Below are positions 47,581-55,245 of a stretch of DNA of 62,785 nt, one piece after another. Origin of the DNA: Acinetobacter sp. CFCC 10889 (GTDB taxonomy: Bacteria; Pseudomonadota; Gammaproteobacteria; Pseudomonadales; Moraxellaceae). The position numbers and the translations under genes were made by a program. The DNA lies in NCBI RefSeq assembly GCF_003268395.1, contig NZ_LQXQ01000025.1, positions 1-62,785 on the forward strand, in the 5' to 3' direction. Position 1 is the first letter of the stretch. Every line of letters starts with the position of its first letter. Below the pieces are notes generated by a model. That model had not been told where the DNA came from, did not search any database, and saw only the letters and a list, made by a program, of their open reading frames with translations.

Positions 47581-48040
47581 CAATGCCAGATATAGATTTA
47601 GCATTGTTCGAATAATGGAATGTTATTCTGAATGTAAGAAATGGGCAGATGATCTGTTGAAATGGGTGAATCTGAAGTCAATTTGATGACCATATTTCAT
47701 GCCGAAAATAATCGGGATTCAAATATGGTTTAATAATAGACTTCTTGCGAAAGTTAGTTTCGGCAAGATTTGAATCAATATTGAAGGTTCCCTCTCCTTT
47801 CAGGATGAGAAACATCATTTCGCAAGAGGGAGAGGTTTTCCATTTAAAAGCCCTCATCCTCTTGCGGAGTTACCTCCTCATCCCTGAGCCATATATGGCG
47901 CAAGAGAAGGAACTTCCAACATTCTTTTGAATATGTTTTAAATCTAAAATTTGGACATTTTTTGACTTATGCAAGAGGTCTAATGTTGTAGCAAAACTTT
48001 GTTTAGCTCCCGATGTTTTTAGCACAGGGTATTCCAACGT
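47581..48040. other. 460-bp non-coding region holding a MITE-like element
   Basis: Between acr3 and the convergent MerR gene. Apart from the repeat element at 47738-47981 no gene is visible. No clear terminator for acr3 was found. Confidence 0.5.
47738..47981. mobile_element. MITE-like element, copy B, with terminal inverted repeats
   Basis: 244 bp. Termini are inverted repeats: left AGACTTCTTGCGAAAGTTAG, right (reverse complement) AGACCTCTTGCATAAGTCAA; 14 of 20 positions match. Possible 3-bp target duplication AAT on both sides (47735-47737, 47982-47984). No transposase. Internal shorter inverted repeats include GGTTCC / GGAACTT and the palindrome GCCATATATGGC. Shares interior motifs with the element at 19338-19584. 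Family not assigned; the parent insertion sequence is not in the window. Confidence 0.6.
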
Positions 48041-48448
48041 TTATTCAATCGAAGCCTCTAACTTTTTAACAATCTGACAATGATCAATGGTGCTGTCTGA
48101 AGCACAGGACTGACGTAGGGCAACCAGTTGTGTTTTAAAACTCTGCAATTCCAGAATCCGTGTTTCCACATGTTGAATGTGTTCCTCAATTAACTGATCG
48201 ACAATTTTACAGCCACGTTCAGGATGTTGCACCTGCTCCAGTAATGCCACAATTTCATGCAATGTCATATCAAGGGCACGACAGCGTTTGATAAAGATCA
48301 GGCGTTTCAGGCATTCATCATCATAATATTTGTAATTATTTTCAGCACGAAAGCTTGCTTGAATCAATTGTTTCTTTTCATAAAAGCGAATGGTATCAGT
48401 ACTCAGTTGAGTTTTTTTAGCCAGATCACTGATGAGATATTGTTGCAT
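48041..48448 (-). CDS. MerR-family metal-responsive regulator, CadR/PbrR-like
   Basis: 135 aa from MQQYLISDLAKKTQLS. MerR helix-turn-helix with IRFYEKKQLI, then a dimerisation helix. Cysteines at 80, 115 and 124 match the Cd/Pb/Zn-binding positions of the CadR/PbrR/ZntR group. Divergent from a cation diffusion facilitator whose promoter has a 19-bp spacer. An upstream in-frame ATG adds five residues but is less likely. Confidence 0.87.
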   Translation of the reverse strand: MQQYLISDLAKKTQLSTDTIRFYEKKQLIQASFRAENNYKYYDDECLKRLIFIKRCRALDMTLHEIVALLEQVQHPERGCKIVDQLIEEHIQHVETRILELQSFKTQLVALRQSCASDSTIDHCQIVKKLEASIE

Positions 48449-48480
48449 GATGAATTTCTCCAAAAATACTCAAACAAGGC

Positions 48481-48511
48481 TTGACCTTGGAGTTAGTCCA
48501 TAGTTTTAAAT
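48481..48511 (+). promoter_or_regulatory. MerR-type promoter of the CDF gene with 19-bp spacer
   Basis: -35 TTGACC (48481-48486) and -10 TTAAAT (48506-48511) are 19 bp apart, two longer than optimal. An imperfect dyad (TTGGA-N5-TCCAT) lies in the spacer. This is the classical architecture that needs a metal-loaded MerR protein to untwist it. Confidence 0.6.
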
Positions 48512-48550
48512 AGCATAATACAGATGAATAATTAATCAAGGGGATGTGAA

Positions 48551-49180
48551 ATGGCGTGTACTTGTAGTCATGAACCTGCACCACAGAAACCAAACAGTAA
48601 GTTTAGAACAGCATTGTGGATTGCACTGATCATTAACCTTGCAATGTTCTTTGTCGAATTGATTGGTGGTGCTTATGCGCATTCATCGGCACTGTGGGCG
48701 GATTCATTAGACTTCTTCGGTGATGCTGTGAACTATGGTATTTCGCTTGCCGTGTTGGGTGCGAGTTTGTATTGGCGTGCGACAGTAGCATTGTTGAAAG
48801 GTTTGACCATGGCGTTGTTTGGTTTTGTGGTGATCGGTAAATCTGCCTATGCTTATATCCAAGGCATTCCGCCTGAAGCAATTACTATGGGGGCGATCGG
48901 TATTTTAGCATTGATTGCCAATGTGGTTGCTGCGGTGGTTCTGTACGCTTTCCATGATGGGGATTCCAATATGCAGTCGGTGTGGTTGTGTAGCCGTAAT
49001 GATGCGATTGGTAATGTTGCGGTGATCTTGGCAGCGGTAGGGGTATTTGGTACAGGCAGTTTATTACCCGATATTATTGTTGCAGTGATTATGGCGACTT
49101 TAGGATTAACCGGCGGTTATCAGGTGATTAAGAAAGCGTTGCAGGAAAGAAAAGACAACAAGCCTGCGTTAACTACTTAA
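48551..49180 (+). CDS. Short cation diffusion facilitator (CDF) family transporter
   Basis: 209 aa with a Cys/His-rich start (ACTCSHEP) that could bind metal, then about six membrane helices. The CDF metal-site motifs are SSALWADSLDFFGDAVNY (Asp on helix 2) and CSRNDAIGN (Asp on helix 5). It lacks the C-terminal cytoplasmic domain of typical 300-aa CDF proteins. Likely exports Cd, Zn or Co; metal choice is inferred from the CadR-like regulator. Confidence 0.82.
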   Translation: MACTCSHEPAPQKPNSKFRTALWIALIINLAMFFVELIGGAYAHSSALWADSLDFFGDAVNYGISLAVLGASLYWRATVALLKGLTMALFGFVVIGKSAYAYIQGIPPEAITMGAIGILALIANVVAAVVLYAFHDGDSNMQSVWLCSRNDAIGNVAVILAAVGVFGTGSLLPDIIVAVIMATLGLTGGYQVIKKALQERKDNKPALTT

Positions 49181-49196
49181 ACTTTATAGATTTAAT

Positions 49197-49220
49197 AGCC
49201 ACCTTTGAGGTGGTTTTTTA
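49197..49220 (+). terminator. Terminator of the CDF gene
   Basis: Stem CCACCT / AGGTGG (49199-49204 with 49208-49213), loop TTG, then T6. Confidence 0.82.
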
Positions 49221-49336
49221 TCGTCTGTTTAAAAATAATACTTTACAGTTTTAAAATACGATATAGAATTACTCTAAATTAAAAATAAGTTGATAATTTT
49301 TATAAATTATTTAACTAAGTTTAAATAGGGGTTAAG

Positions 49337-49585
49337 GTGAGTTTTAAAAAGTATTTTATCGCAAGTCTTTTGGTGTTTCTGAATGGTTGTAGTGCCAAAG
49401 TCATTACTTATGATGCAGCAGGTAATGCGATTGGCTCATGTAAAGCGACCCAAGGTTTTATTATTGGGGCAAAAGCTGTTTGTTATGGTCATGGTAATAG
49501 CAAAGATATTGATTATCGCCAAGTAAATATCAAGACAGGGTTATTGCCAATGCCACCAGTCAATACACAAATTCAATTAAATTAG
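49337..49585 (+). CDS. Small lipoprotein, paralogue 1
   Basis: 82 aa from a GTG, with a lipoprotein signal ending in the lipobox LNGC. The mature part (SAKVITYDAAGNAIGSCKA, then GFIIGAKAVCYGHGN) matches the next gene closely but has an extra 20-residue tail. Two further cysteines could pair. Function unknown. Confidence 0.68.
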   Translation: MSFKKYFIASLLVFLNGCSAKVITYDAAGNAIGSCKATQGFIIGAKAVCYGHGNSKDIDYRQVNIKTGLLPMPPVNTQIQLN

Positions 49586-49626
49586 CAGGGGTTATTGACA
49601 CTGAGTCAATACAAAAAGGAAAAATT

Positions 49627-49809
49627 ATGAAAATTTCAGCATTAATCGCACTTTGTACAGCAGTTTTGATGACAGGATGTGCATCAACCGTAACTACTTA
49701 TGATTCACGTGGTCAAGTGATTGGTTCTTGTAAAGCGGAACGAGGTTTTGTGATTGGTGGCGCTGCTGGATGTGTTGGTCACGCAAATCAAGAAGGTCGC
49801 AGTCAGTAA
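49627..49809 (+). CDS. Small lipoprotein, paralogue 2
   Basis: 60 aa, lipobox LMTGC. The mature part ASTVTTYDSRGQVIGSCKA plus GFVIGGAAGCVGHAN is a tandem paralogue of the preceding product. The Gly-rich IGGAAG segment resembles glycine-zipper lipoproteins. Function unknown. Followed by a terminator. Confidence 0.7.
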   Translation: MKISALIALCTAVLMTGCASTVTTYDSRGQVIGSCKAERGFVIGGAAGCVGHANQEGRSQ

Positions 49810-49841
49810 AATTTGCACTTATAGCAAAATAAATTGATTCG

Positions 49842-49873
49842 AATAGCTAAGGTGAATGCCTTGGCTATTTTTT
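49842..49873 (+). terminator. Terminator after the lipoprotein pair
   Basis: 10-bp stem AATAGCTAAGG-type arm with CCTTGGCTATT (49843-49852 with 49859-49868, one G-U pair), then TTTTTT. Confidence 0.78.
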
Positions 49874-50061
49874 ATTGAAATTATATTTTTTAAATGACTG
49901 AAAATTCATAAAGATAAGATTGTTTGATTGTCAATAATTGCTGAGCTATAACAAAGAAATTTCATTGTATAAAAAGCTGAAATAGAGTGTTTAATTTTTA
50001 AAAATTCAGCTAAGATGTTTTTATTATACATTTTTAAAATTGATAACAAGGATAGAAAAGC

Positions 50062-50700
50062 ATGAGAAGATTGCCCGTTTATTTATTACTCGATACATCA
50101 GGCTCAATGTTAGGAGAGCCCATTGAAGCAGTGAAAAATGGTGTAGAAATGCTTGTTTCATCATTAAGACAAGACCCTTATGCATTAGAAACCGCTTATC
50201 TTTCGATTATCAGTTTTGATACCACAGCTAAACAACTGATGCCTTTGACTGAATTGGCAATGTTTAATACCCCAAATTTGCAAGCAACAGGAACAACACA
50301 ACTCGGTGAAGCGTTGTCATTATTGGCAGATAAAATTGAACAAGAAGTACAAAAAACCACACCTGATACACGTGGAGATTGGAAACCATTGGTCTTTATT
50401 ATGACTGATGGCGCACCAACGGATGATTGGAAAAAAGGTTTTGAAAAGCTTAAAAAAGTAAAAACGGGCATGATCATCGCATGTGCTGCTGGACATAATG
50501 CTGAAACGGCGATTTTAAAACAAATTACAGAAGTGGTTGTAGAGCTTGCAACTGCAGATTCAAATACCATCAAAGCATTTTTTAAATGGGTGTCAGCAAG
50601 TATTTCTACAGGCAGTCAAAAAGTGGATGCAGGGCAAAAAGAAGTTACAGGTTTAAGTGATTTACCACCACCACCGCCTGAAGTGAATGTTGTTCTTTAA
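50062..50700 (+). CDS. TerY-like VWA-domain protein 1
   Basis: 212 aa, a single von Willebrand factor A domain. The MIDAS residues are Asp11, Ser13 and Ser15 in DTSGSM, a Thr near residue 79, and Asp116 in TDGAPTDD. The C-terminus is a proline run and a hydrophobic tip (LPPPPPEVNVVL). TerY proteins act in Ter stress systems together with a PP2C phosphatase and a kinase, both encoded downstream. First gene of the plus-strand Ter run. Confidence 0.9.
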   Translation: MRRLPVYLLLDTSGSMLGEPIEAVKNGVEMLVSSLRQDPYALETAYLSIISFDTTAKQLMPLTELAMFNTPNLQATGTTQLGEALSLLADKIEQEVQKTTPDTRGDWKPLVFIMTDGAPTDDWKKGFEKLKKVKTGMIIACAAGHNAETAILKQITEVVVELATADSNTIKAFFKWVSASISTGSQKVDAGQKEVTGLSDLPPPPPEVNVVL

Positions 50701-50756
50701 TTTCACTTAAATTCTAAAAATAATTTTACAAAGCTCAAAGACATTAATCTAACAAG

Positions 50757-50785
50757 GGATGGTGAAAATTCAAATTTTCGCATCC
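50757..50785 (+). promoter_or_regulatory. Hairpin between terY1 and terD
   Basis: GGATG..GAAAAT / ATTTTC.CATCC (50757-50769 with 50774-50785) forms an 11-bp interrupted stem with loop TCAA and no T tract. Possibly an mRNA stabiliser or processing site that sets different levels of the two products. Confidence 0.4.
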
Positions 50786-50821
50786 TTAAAACTTTCAACT
50801 AAAAGAAAAAAGGAAAATAAC

Positions 50822-51463
50822 ATGGGTATTACATTAGCAAAAGGACAAGGTCTAACATTAGAGAAAGCTGAAAATAATCTTTCACTGGTGACTATTGGAC
50901 TCGGTTGGGATATTGCTGAGCAGAAGAAAGGTTTTTTAGGGGGATTATTTGGTGGTCAAACTGCTGAATATGATTTGGATGTAATCGCTTTTTTGTGTGA
51001 TGCCAATGGCAAAGTGCAAAATCTTGGACGAGATGCTTCAGGTCATCCAACTTTAAATAATAGTGATGTCATTTTCTTTAATAATCTCAAACATCCATCA
51101 GGTCATATTTGGTTAACTGGCGATAATCGTACAGGTGCAGGGGATGGTGATGATGAACAGATCATTGTCAAACTAAATTCATTATCATCTACTTATCATA
51201 AAATTGTATTTATTGTCCAGATTTATGAGGGTAATAAGAATAAGCAACATTTTGGACAAGTACAAAATGCCTTCATTCGTGCTGTTGATGCTTCAGGTAA
51301 AGAAATGGTACGTTTTAACTTGTCAGGTCAGGGGCAATACGAACAACAACGTTCCTTACTTTTTGCCGAGCTCGTGCGTGAAAATTCGGGTTGGAAATTT
51401 AATGCTATTGGTTCATCATCTGACTCAGATAACTTTGTAGAATGGTTAAAACAATACGTTTAA
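50822..51463 (+). CDS. TerD-family protein
   Basis: 213 aa. TerD signature: MGITLAKGQGLTLEKAENNLSLVTIGLGWDI, YDLDVIAFLCDANGKV, the acidic Ca-binding GAGDGDDEQIIVKL and FVIVQIYEG-like IVFIVQIYEG. TerD domains bind Ca2+ and are thought to act in membrane-linked stress signalling, including tellurite resistance and phage inhibition in other Ter systems. The ATG at 50822 has a clean AAGGAAA ribosome-binding site; an upstream in-frame ATG is in the leader. Confidence 0.92.
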   Translation: MGITLAKGQGLTLEKAENNLSLVTIGLGWDIAEQKKGFLGGLFGGQTAEYDLDVIAFLCDANGKVQNLGRDASGHPTLNNSDVIFFNNLKHPSGHIWLTGDNRTGAGDGDDEQIIVKLNSLSSTYHKIVFIVQIYEGNKNKQHFGQVQNAFIRAVDASGKEMVRFNLSGQGQYEQQRSLLFAELVRENSGWKFNAIGSSSDSDNFVEWLKQYV

Positions 51464-51510
51464 TCACGTGAATAGTTCATTTTATTACTAAAAAATAGCT
51501 AGAGAAAAAT

Positions 51511-52146
51511 ATGCGTCGACTACCCGTTTATATTTTATTAGATACTTCAGGCTCTATGCGTGGAGAGCCGATTCATTCGGTGAATGTTGGCTTACAGTCG
51601 ATGCTGAGTGCGCTTAGACAAGATCCTTATGCGTTGGAAAGTGTACATTTGAGTGTGATTACTTTTGATATGCAGGCAAAAATTTATTTGCCATTAACGC
51701 CTTTGGATCAAGTGCAATTGCCAGAAATTGAAGTACCGAGTGTAGGCGCAACATTTATGGGAGCTGCACTTGAGTTATTGGCAGAAGATGTGCAAAAAAA
51801 TATCAAAAAAACCACAGAAGAGCAAAAAGGGGATTGGCGACCACTCTTGTTTTTAATGACCGATGGTTCACCTTCGGATGTCTATGCTTATCAGCAGATT
51901 ATTCCAACTATTCAACAGCTTAATTTTGCAACGATTGTGGCATGTGCCGCAGGTCCAAAAGCCAAAACTGAAGCTTTGCAACAACTAACGTCTCAGGTTG
52001 TGGTGTTGGATTCGATGGATTCGAACTCATTTGCAAGTTTCTTTAAATGGGTATCTGCAAGTGTGGTCGCAGGAAGCAGCAGTGCTGGTTTGGTTGATGC
52101 AATTGAACTGCCACCGCCACCTTCTGAAATTCAATTGGTGCTATAA
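51511..52146 (+). CDS. TerY-like VWA-domain protein 2
   Basis: 211 aa, close paralogue of the first TerY (same MRRLPVYILLDTSGSMRGEPI start and MTDGSPSD). Complete MIDAS. It ends ELPPPPSEIQLVL, the same Pro-run tail as TerY1. Likely a metal-dependent interaction partner of TerD or the kinase/phosphatase. Confidence 0.9.
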   Translation: MRRLPVYILLDTSGSMRGEPIHSVNVGLQSMLSALRQDPYALESVHLSVITFDMQAKIYLPLTPLDQVQLPEIEVPSVGATFMGAALELLAEDVQKNIKKTTEEQKGDWRPLLFLMTDGSPSDVYAYQQIIPTIQQLNFATIVACAAGPKAKTEALQQLTSQVVVLDSMDSNSFASFFKWVSASVVAGSSSAGLVDAIELPPPPSEIQLVL

Positions 52147-52213
52147 AATCATTGCAAAATGCTGAATGTATTTTCAATAAAAAATTTGAAATAACAATGA
52201 ATAAGGTGAATTT

Positions 52214-53266
52214 ATGCGTCGACTACCTGTATTTTTCGTGATTGATTGTTCAGAATCTATGGCGGGTCAGCCTTTGCTTGCTGTGCAAGAAGGCGTTGAC
52301 TTTATTATGAGTAGTCTACGCACAGATCCTTATGCACTTGAGACGGTGTATGTTTCAGTGATTGCTTATGCGGGGATTGTACGTACTTTAGTACCACTGA
52401 CCGAGTTATATGCTTATCAACGCTGTGAATTACCTTTGGGTGGTGGGACGCACTTAGGGAAAGCGCTTGAACATTTAGGCAAAGAAATCGACCGTTCTGT
52501 GATTAAAACTACCGCAGATGTTAAAGGTGATTGGAAGCCTGTGGTGTATTTATTCACTGATGGTCGCCCAACCGATGATTATCAAGATGCAATTCAACAA
52601 TGGAAAACAAAATATAGCCATCGTGTGACATTGATTGTAATCGGGCTTGGGCAAGATGTTGATTTTTCTATTTTAAAAGAATTGACAGAGCATTGTATTT
52701 CAGTGGATCAAATCAACCAAGAATATGTCAAAGGTTTATGTAAATGGATCAGTGCATCTGTAGTGTCACAAAGTGTCAGTGTGGCAAATTTCCAAAACTC
52801 AGAAGAACTGATTCCACTTGATCAACGCTATATGAACTTAGCTAAATCAAAACTAACTTTCCGAAAAAGTCATGCTGATGATCGTGTAGTGACATTTATT
52901 GGGCGTTGTCAAAAGTTACAGCATCCTTATTTATTGAAATATAGTCGAAATTTACAATATGGTGGATTGTCTGACTTAAATATTAATCTATACAATTTTA
53001 AACTAGAAACCTGTGAAGCAATCAGTGAAGAATATTTTAGTTGGACAGATCATAATGCTGAAAAACCACAAATTAATACTTCAAAATTAGAAGGTTGGTC
53101 ACAATGCCCACATTGTTATGCAGATACTGCATTTGCAATGTGTGGTTGTGGCAATTTGATGTGTTATGACGGCTATAGTGAATATGTTGTGTGTCCTTGG
53201 TGTCGCCGTCAAGTCAGTTTTAGTACGGAAGGTGGGGATTTTGACCTAACACGTGGACAGGGTTAA
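52214..53266 (+). CDS. TerY-like VWA protein 3 with C-terminal zinc-binding TerY-C domain
   Basis: 350 aa. VWA domain with a changed MIDAS sequence DCSESMAG that still keeps Asp-x-Ser-x-Ser, and TDGRPTDD. After residue 210 a second domain ends in a zinc module (CPHCYADTAFAMCGCGN, MCYDGY, VVCPWCRRQ). This is the TerY-C form found directly upstream of PP2C and kinase genes in TerY-P triads. Confidence 0.9.
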   Translation: MRRLPVFFVIDCSESMAGQPLLAVQEGVDFIMSSLRTDPYALETVYVSVIAYAGIVRTLVPLTELYAYQRCELPLGGGTHLGKALEHLGKEIDRSVIKTTADVKGDWKPVVYLFTDGRPTDDYQDAIQQWKTKYSHRVTLIVIGLGQDVDFSILKELTEHCISVDQINQEYVKGLCKWISASVVSQSVSVANFQNSEELIPLDQRYMNLAKSKLTFRKSHADDRVVTFIGRCQKLQHPYLLKYSRNLQYGGLSDLNINLYNFKLETCEAISEEYFSWTDHNAEKPQINTSKLEGWSQCPHCYADTAFAMCGCGNLMCYDGYSEYVVCPWCRRQVSFSTEGGDFDLTRGQG

Positions 53267-53308
53267 GTTATTGAAGAATAAAATGATTGATCATTGAAAG
53301 AGGGAAGT

Positions 53309-55180
53309 ATGCAGGAATTAACATGTAAAATTAAGAAAATTTTAGCAGTCAATGAGCTGGGTTTAGATGATCAATTTATAAAATTTTTTGAAACAGAACA
53401 GCAGTTGCAACAATTGTCAAAATTGGTCTACGAATTGAAAAAGCAATCTGCAACACAGCCTCTGCTGACTGAGATTTTAGAACCTGAATGTATTGAGAAT
53501 GAACAAAATAATTCGCATGAAAATGAATGTCAGCTTCAACAAGCTCAAACGCAATTAGATTTAGTTGAAAGTTCAGAATTAGATACTGATCATTCTAAAT
53601 TGAATATTGAAAATACGACTGTTTTATCAACTTTAACGCAGTCTGAAGAACAAGATATTTCTGATCAAACTACAGATGTTTTAGAGAATAGCCTAGGTGA
53701 TAATGCTAAAGAGATAGATGATAAATCAGAAAATAATATTTTAAATCAGTCTATTGCTGCTATTTCCAAAAATCAAAATGATGATCATCGTATAAATAAT
53801 GCAGAAAATATAGAAATAGCATCTACGGAGTTTGCTAGCGTAAATGAGTCAACGATTGCATTAGATGAGATATTACTTGATGTTGACCAGCATACACTTG
53901 AACAAGAAAAACAGCAGCAACAAGCAAAAATTGATCAAAATAGAGCCGAGATTACAGACGTGTTTACACAACGTAGAATAAATGATTTGAAGTTTCAAGT
54001 TGATAATGCACGTGCAGGACAACATTACGATTCAAAAATTAAAATCATTTTCACGCAAAAAGTAGATGACATAGAATATATTGCTGATAGTTTTAAATTT
54101 CCAAATGATGACTTTTATTTTGATGAGGCAACACAAAGCATTCAAGGTGAGCCAAAACAGGCGGATGAGTTTGATTTTTCATTTCAATATCGTGTGAATT
54201 TTGAAGTATATACAGGGCAATGTCGCTTAAATATCATCCCTGATCCTCGTAGCTTATGGAAAGTGATCGAGCCTGAAGCAGGGCAAGCTTTTTTCAAAGC
54301 ACATACAGACCAATTGTGTATAGATACACCACATTATCAGCTCATTGCAGCAAGCCGTCGAGGTCGTTCACATGAACATGCAGGTAGTTTCCGAGATGAT
54401 GATTTTTCGTTGCTGCAAATTGCAAATAGTGATTGGTCGGTATTGGCTGTTGCAGATGGGGCTGGTAGTGCGGAATATTCTCGTGAAGGTTCAAGGATTG
54501 CAGTTGAGATTGTACAGAAAGAGTTTCAACGTTATTTGAATGAATATAACATTGATGCATTAAATGAAGATATTAAACAGTGGCAGCTAGATCAGCCTCA
54601 ACATGCTGAAACGCAAAGAATTGCCAATAAATTAAATCAACAATTTTATAATGTTTATTATGAGATTTATCGTTCAATTTTAACTCAGTTAGATCAACTT
54701 GCTACTGAGCAGAATGTTGCAACAAAAGCATTTTCAACTACACTTTTGGTTGCAGTGGTTTATCAACATGCAGAGAAAAATTTGATCAGTACATTTTCTG
54801 TGGGCGATGGTGCAATCGCTGCATTTGGTCAAGACATGGTACGACTGATGAATGTTGCAGACGGTGGTGAATATGCAGGGCAAACCAAATTTTTAGACCG
54901 TAGCATTCATCAAGAGTTGGGAAGTCGGGTTAAAATAGGCTGTTTTAAAGACTTAAAAGCCGTTTTGCTTATGACAGATGGTATTTCAGATCCAGTTTTT
55001 GAAACTGATGCAGGACTTGCAAATCAGCAGAAATGGTTTGATTTGTATGCAGAGCTTGAACCTGTTTTACAGCAAGATCAACCAGAACAAGCACTTTTGG
55101 AGTGGATGCATTTCTTTAAAACAGGGCATCATGATGATCGAACTTTGGCAGCTTTATATAAGAAAAATCAAGTAAATTAA
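53309..55180 (+). CDS. PP2C-family serine/threonine phosphatase with long acidic N-terminal region
   Basis: About 623 aa from the ATG behind AGAGGGAAGT (an upstream TTG adds five). Residues about 60-225 are low-complexity, rich in Glu, Gln, Asn and Asp. Residues about 230-315 look like a small beta domain. The C-terminal half is PP2C: DDDFSLLQIANSDWSVLAVADGAGSAEYSREGS, STTLLVAVVY, FSVGDGAIAAFG, LLMTDGISDPVF and HHDDRTLAALY. It should oppose the kinase encoded next. Confidence 0.87.
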   Translation: MQELTCKIKKILAVNELGLDDQFIKFFETEQQLQQLSKLVYELKKQSATQPLLTEILEPECIENEQNNSHENECQLQQAQTQLDLVESSELDTDHSKLNIENTTVLSTLTQSEEQDISDQTTDVLENSLGDNAKEIDDKSENNILNQSIAAISKNQNDDHRINNAENIEIASTEFASVNESTIALDEILLDVDQHTLEQEKQQQQAKIDQNRAEITDVFTQRRINDLKFQVDNARAGQHYDSKIKIIFTQKVDDIEYIADSFKFPNDDFYFDEATQSIQGEPKQADEFDFSFQYRVNFEVYTGQCRLNIIPDPRSLWKVIEPEAGQAFFKAHTDQLCIDTPHYQLIAASRRGRSHEHAGSFRDDDFSLLQIANSDWSVLAVADGAGSAEYSREGSRIAVEIVQKEFQRYLNEYNIDALNEDIKQWQLDQPQHAETQRIANKLNQQFYNVYYEIYRSILTQLDQLATEQNVATKAFSTTLLVAVVYQHAEKNLISTFSVGDGAIAAFGQDMVRLMNVADGGEYAGQTKFLDRSIHQELGSRVKIGCFKDLKAVLLMTDGISDPVFETDAGLANQQKWFDLYAELEPVLQQDQPEQALLEWMHFFKTGHHDDRTLAALYKKNQVN

Positions 55181-55245
55181 AGCATAAAAAGTGGGCATAT
55201 TCATGTTGTTGAAAGACAGAAATTTGAAAAATTAGGTGTAAGCAC

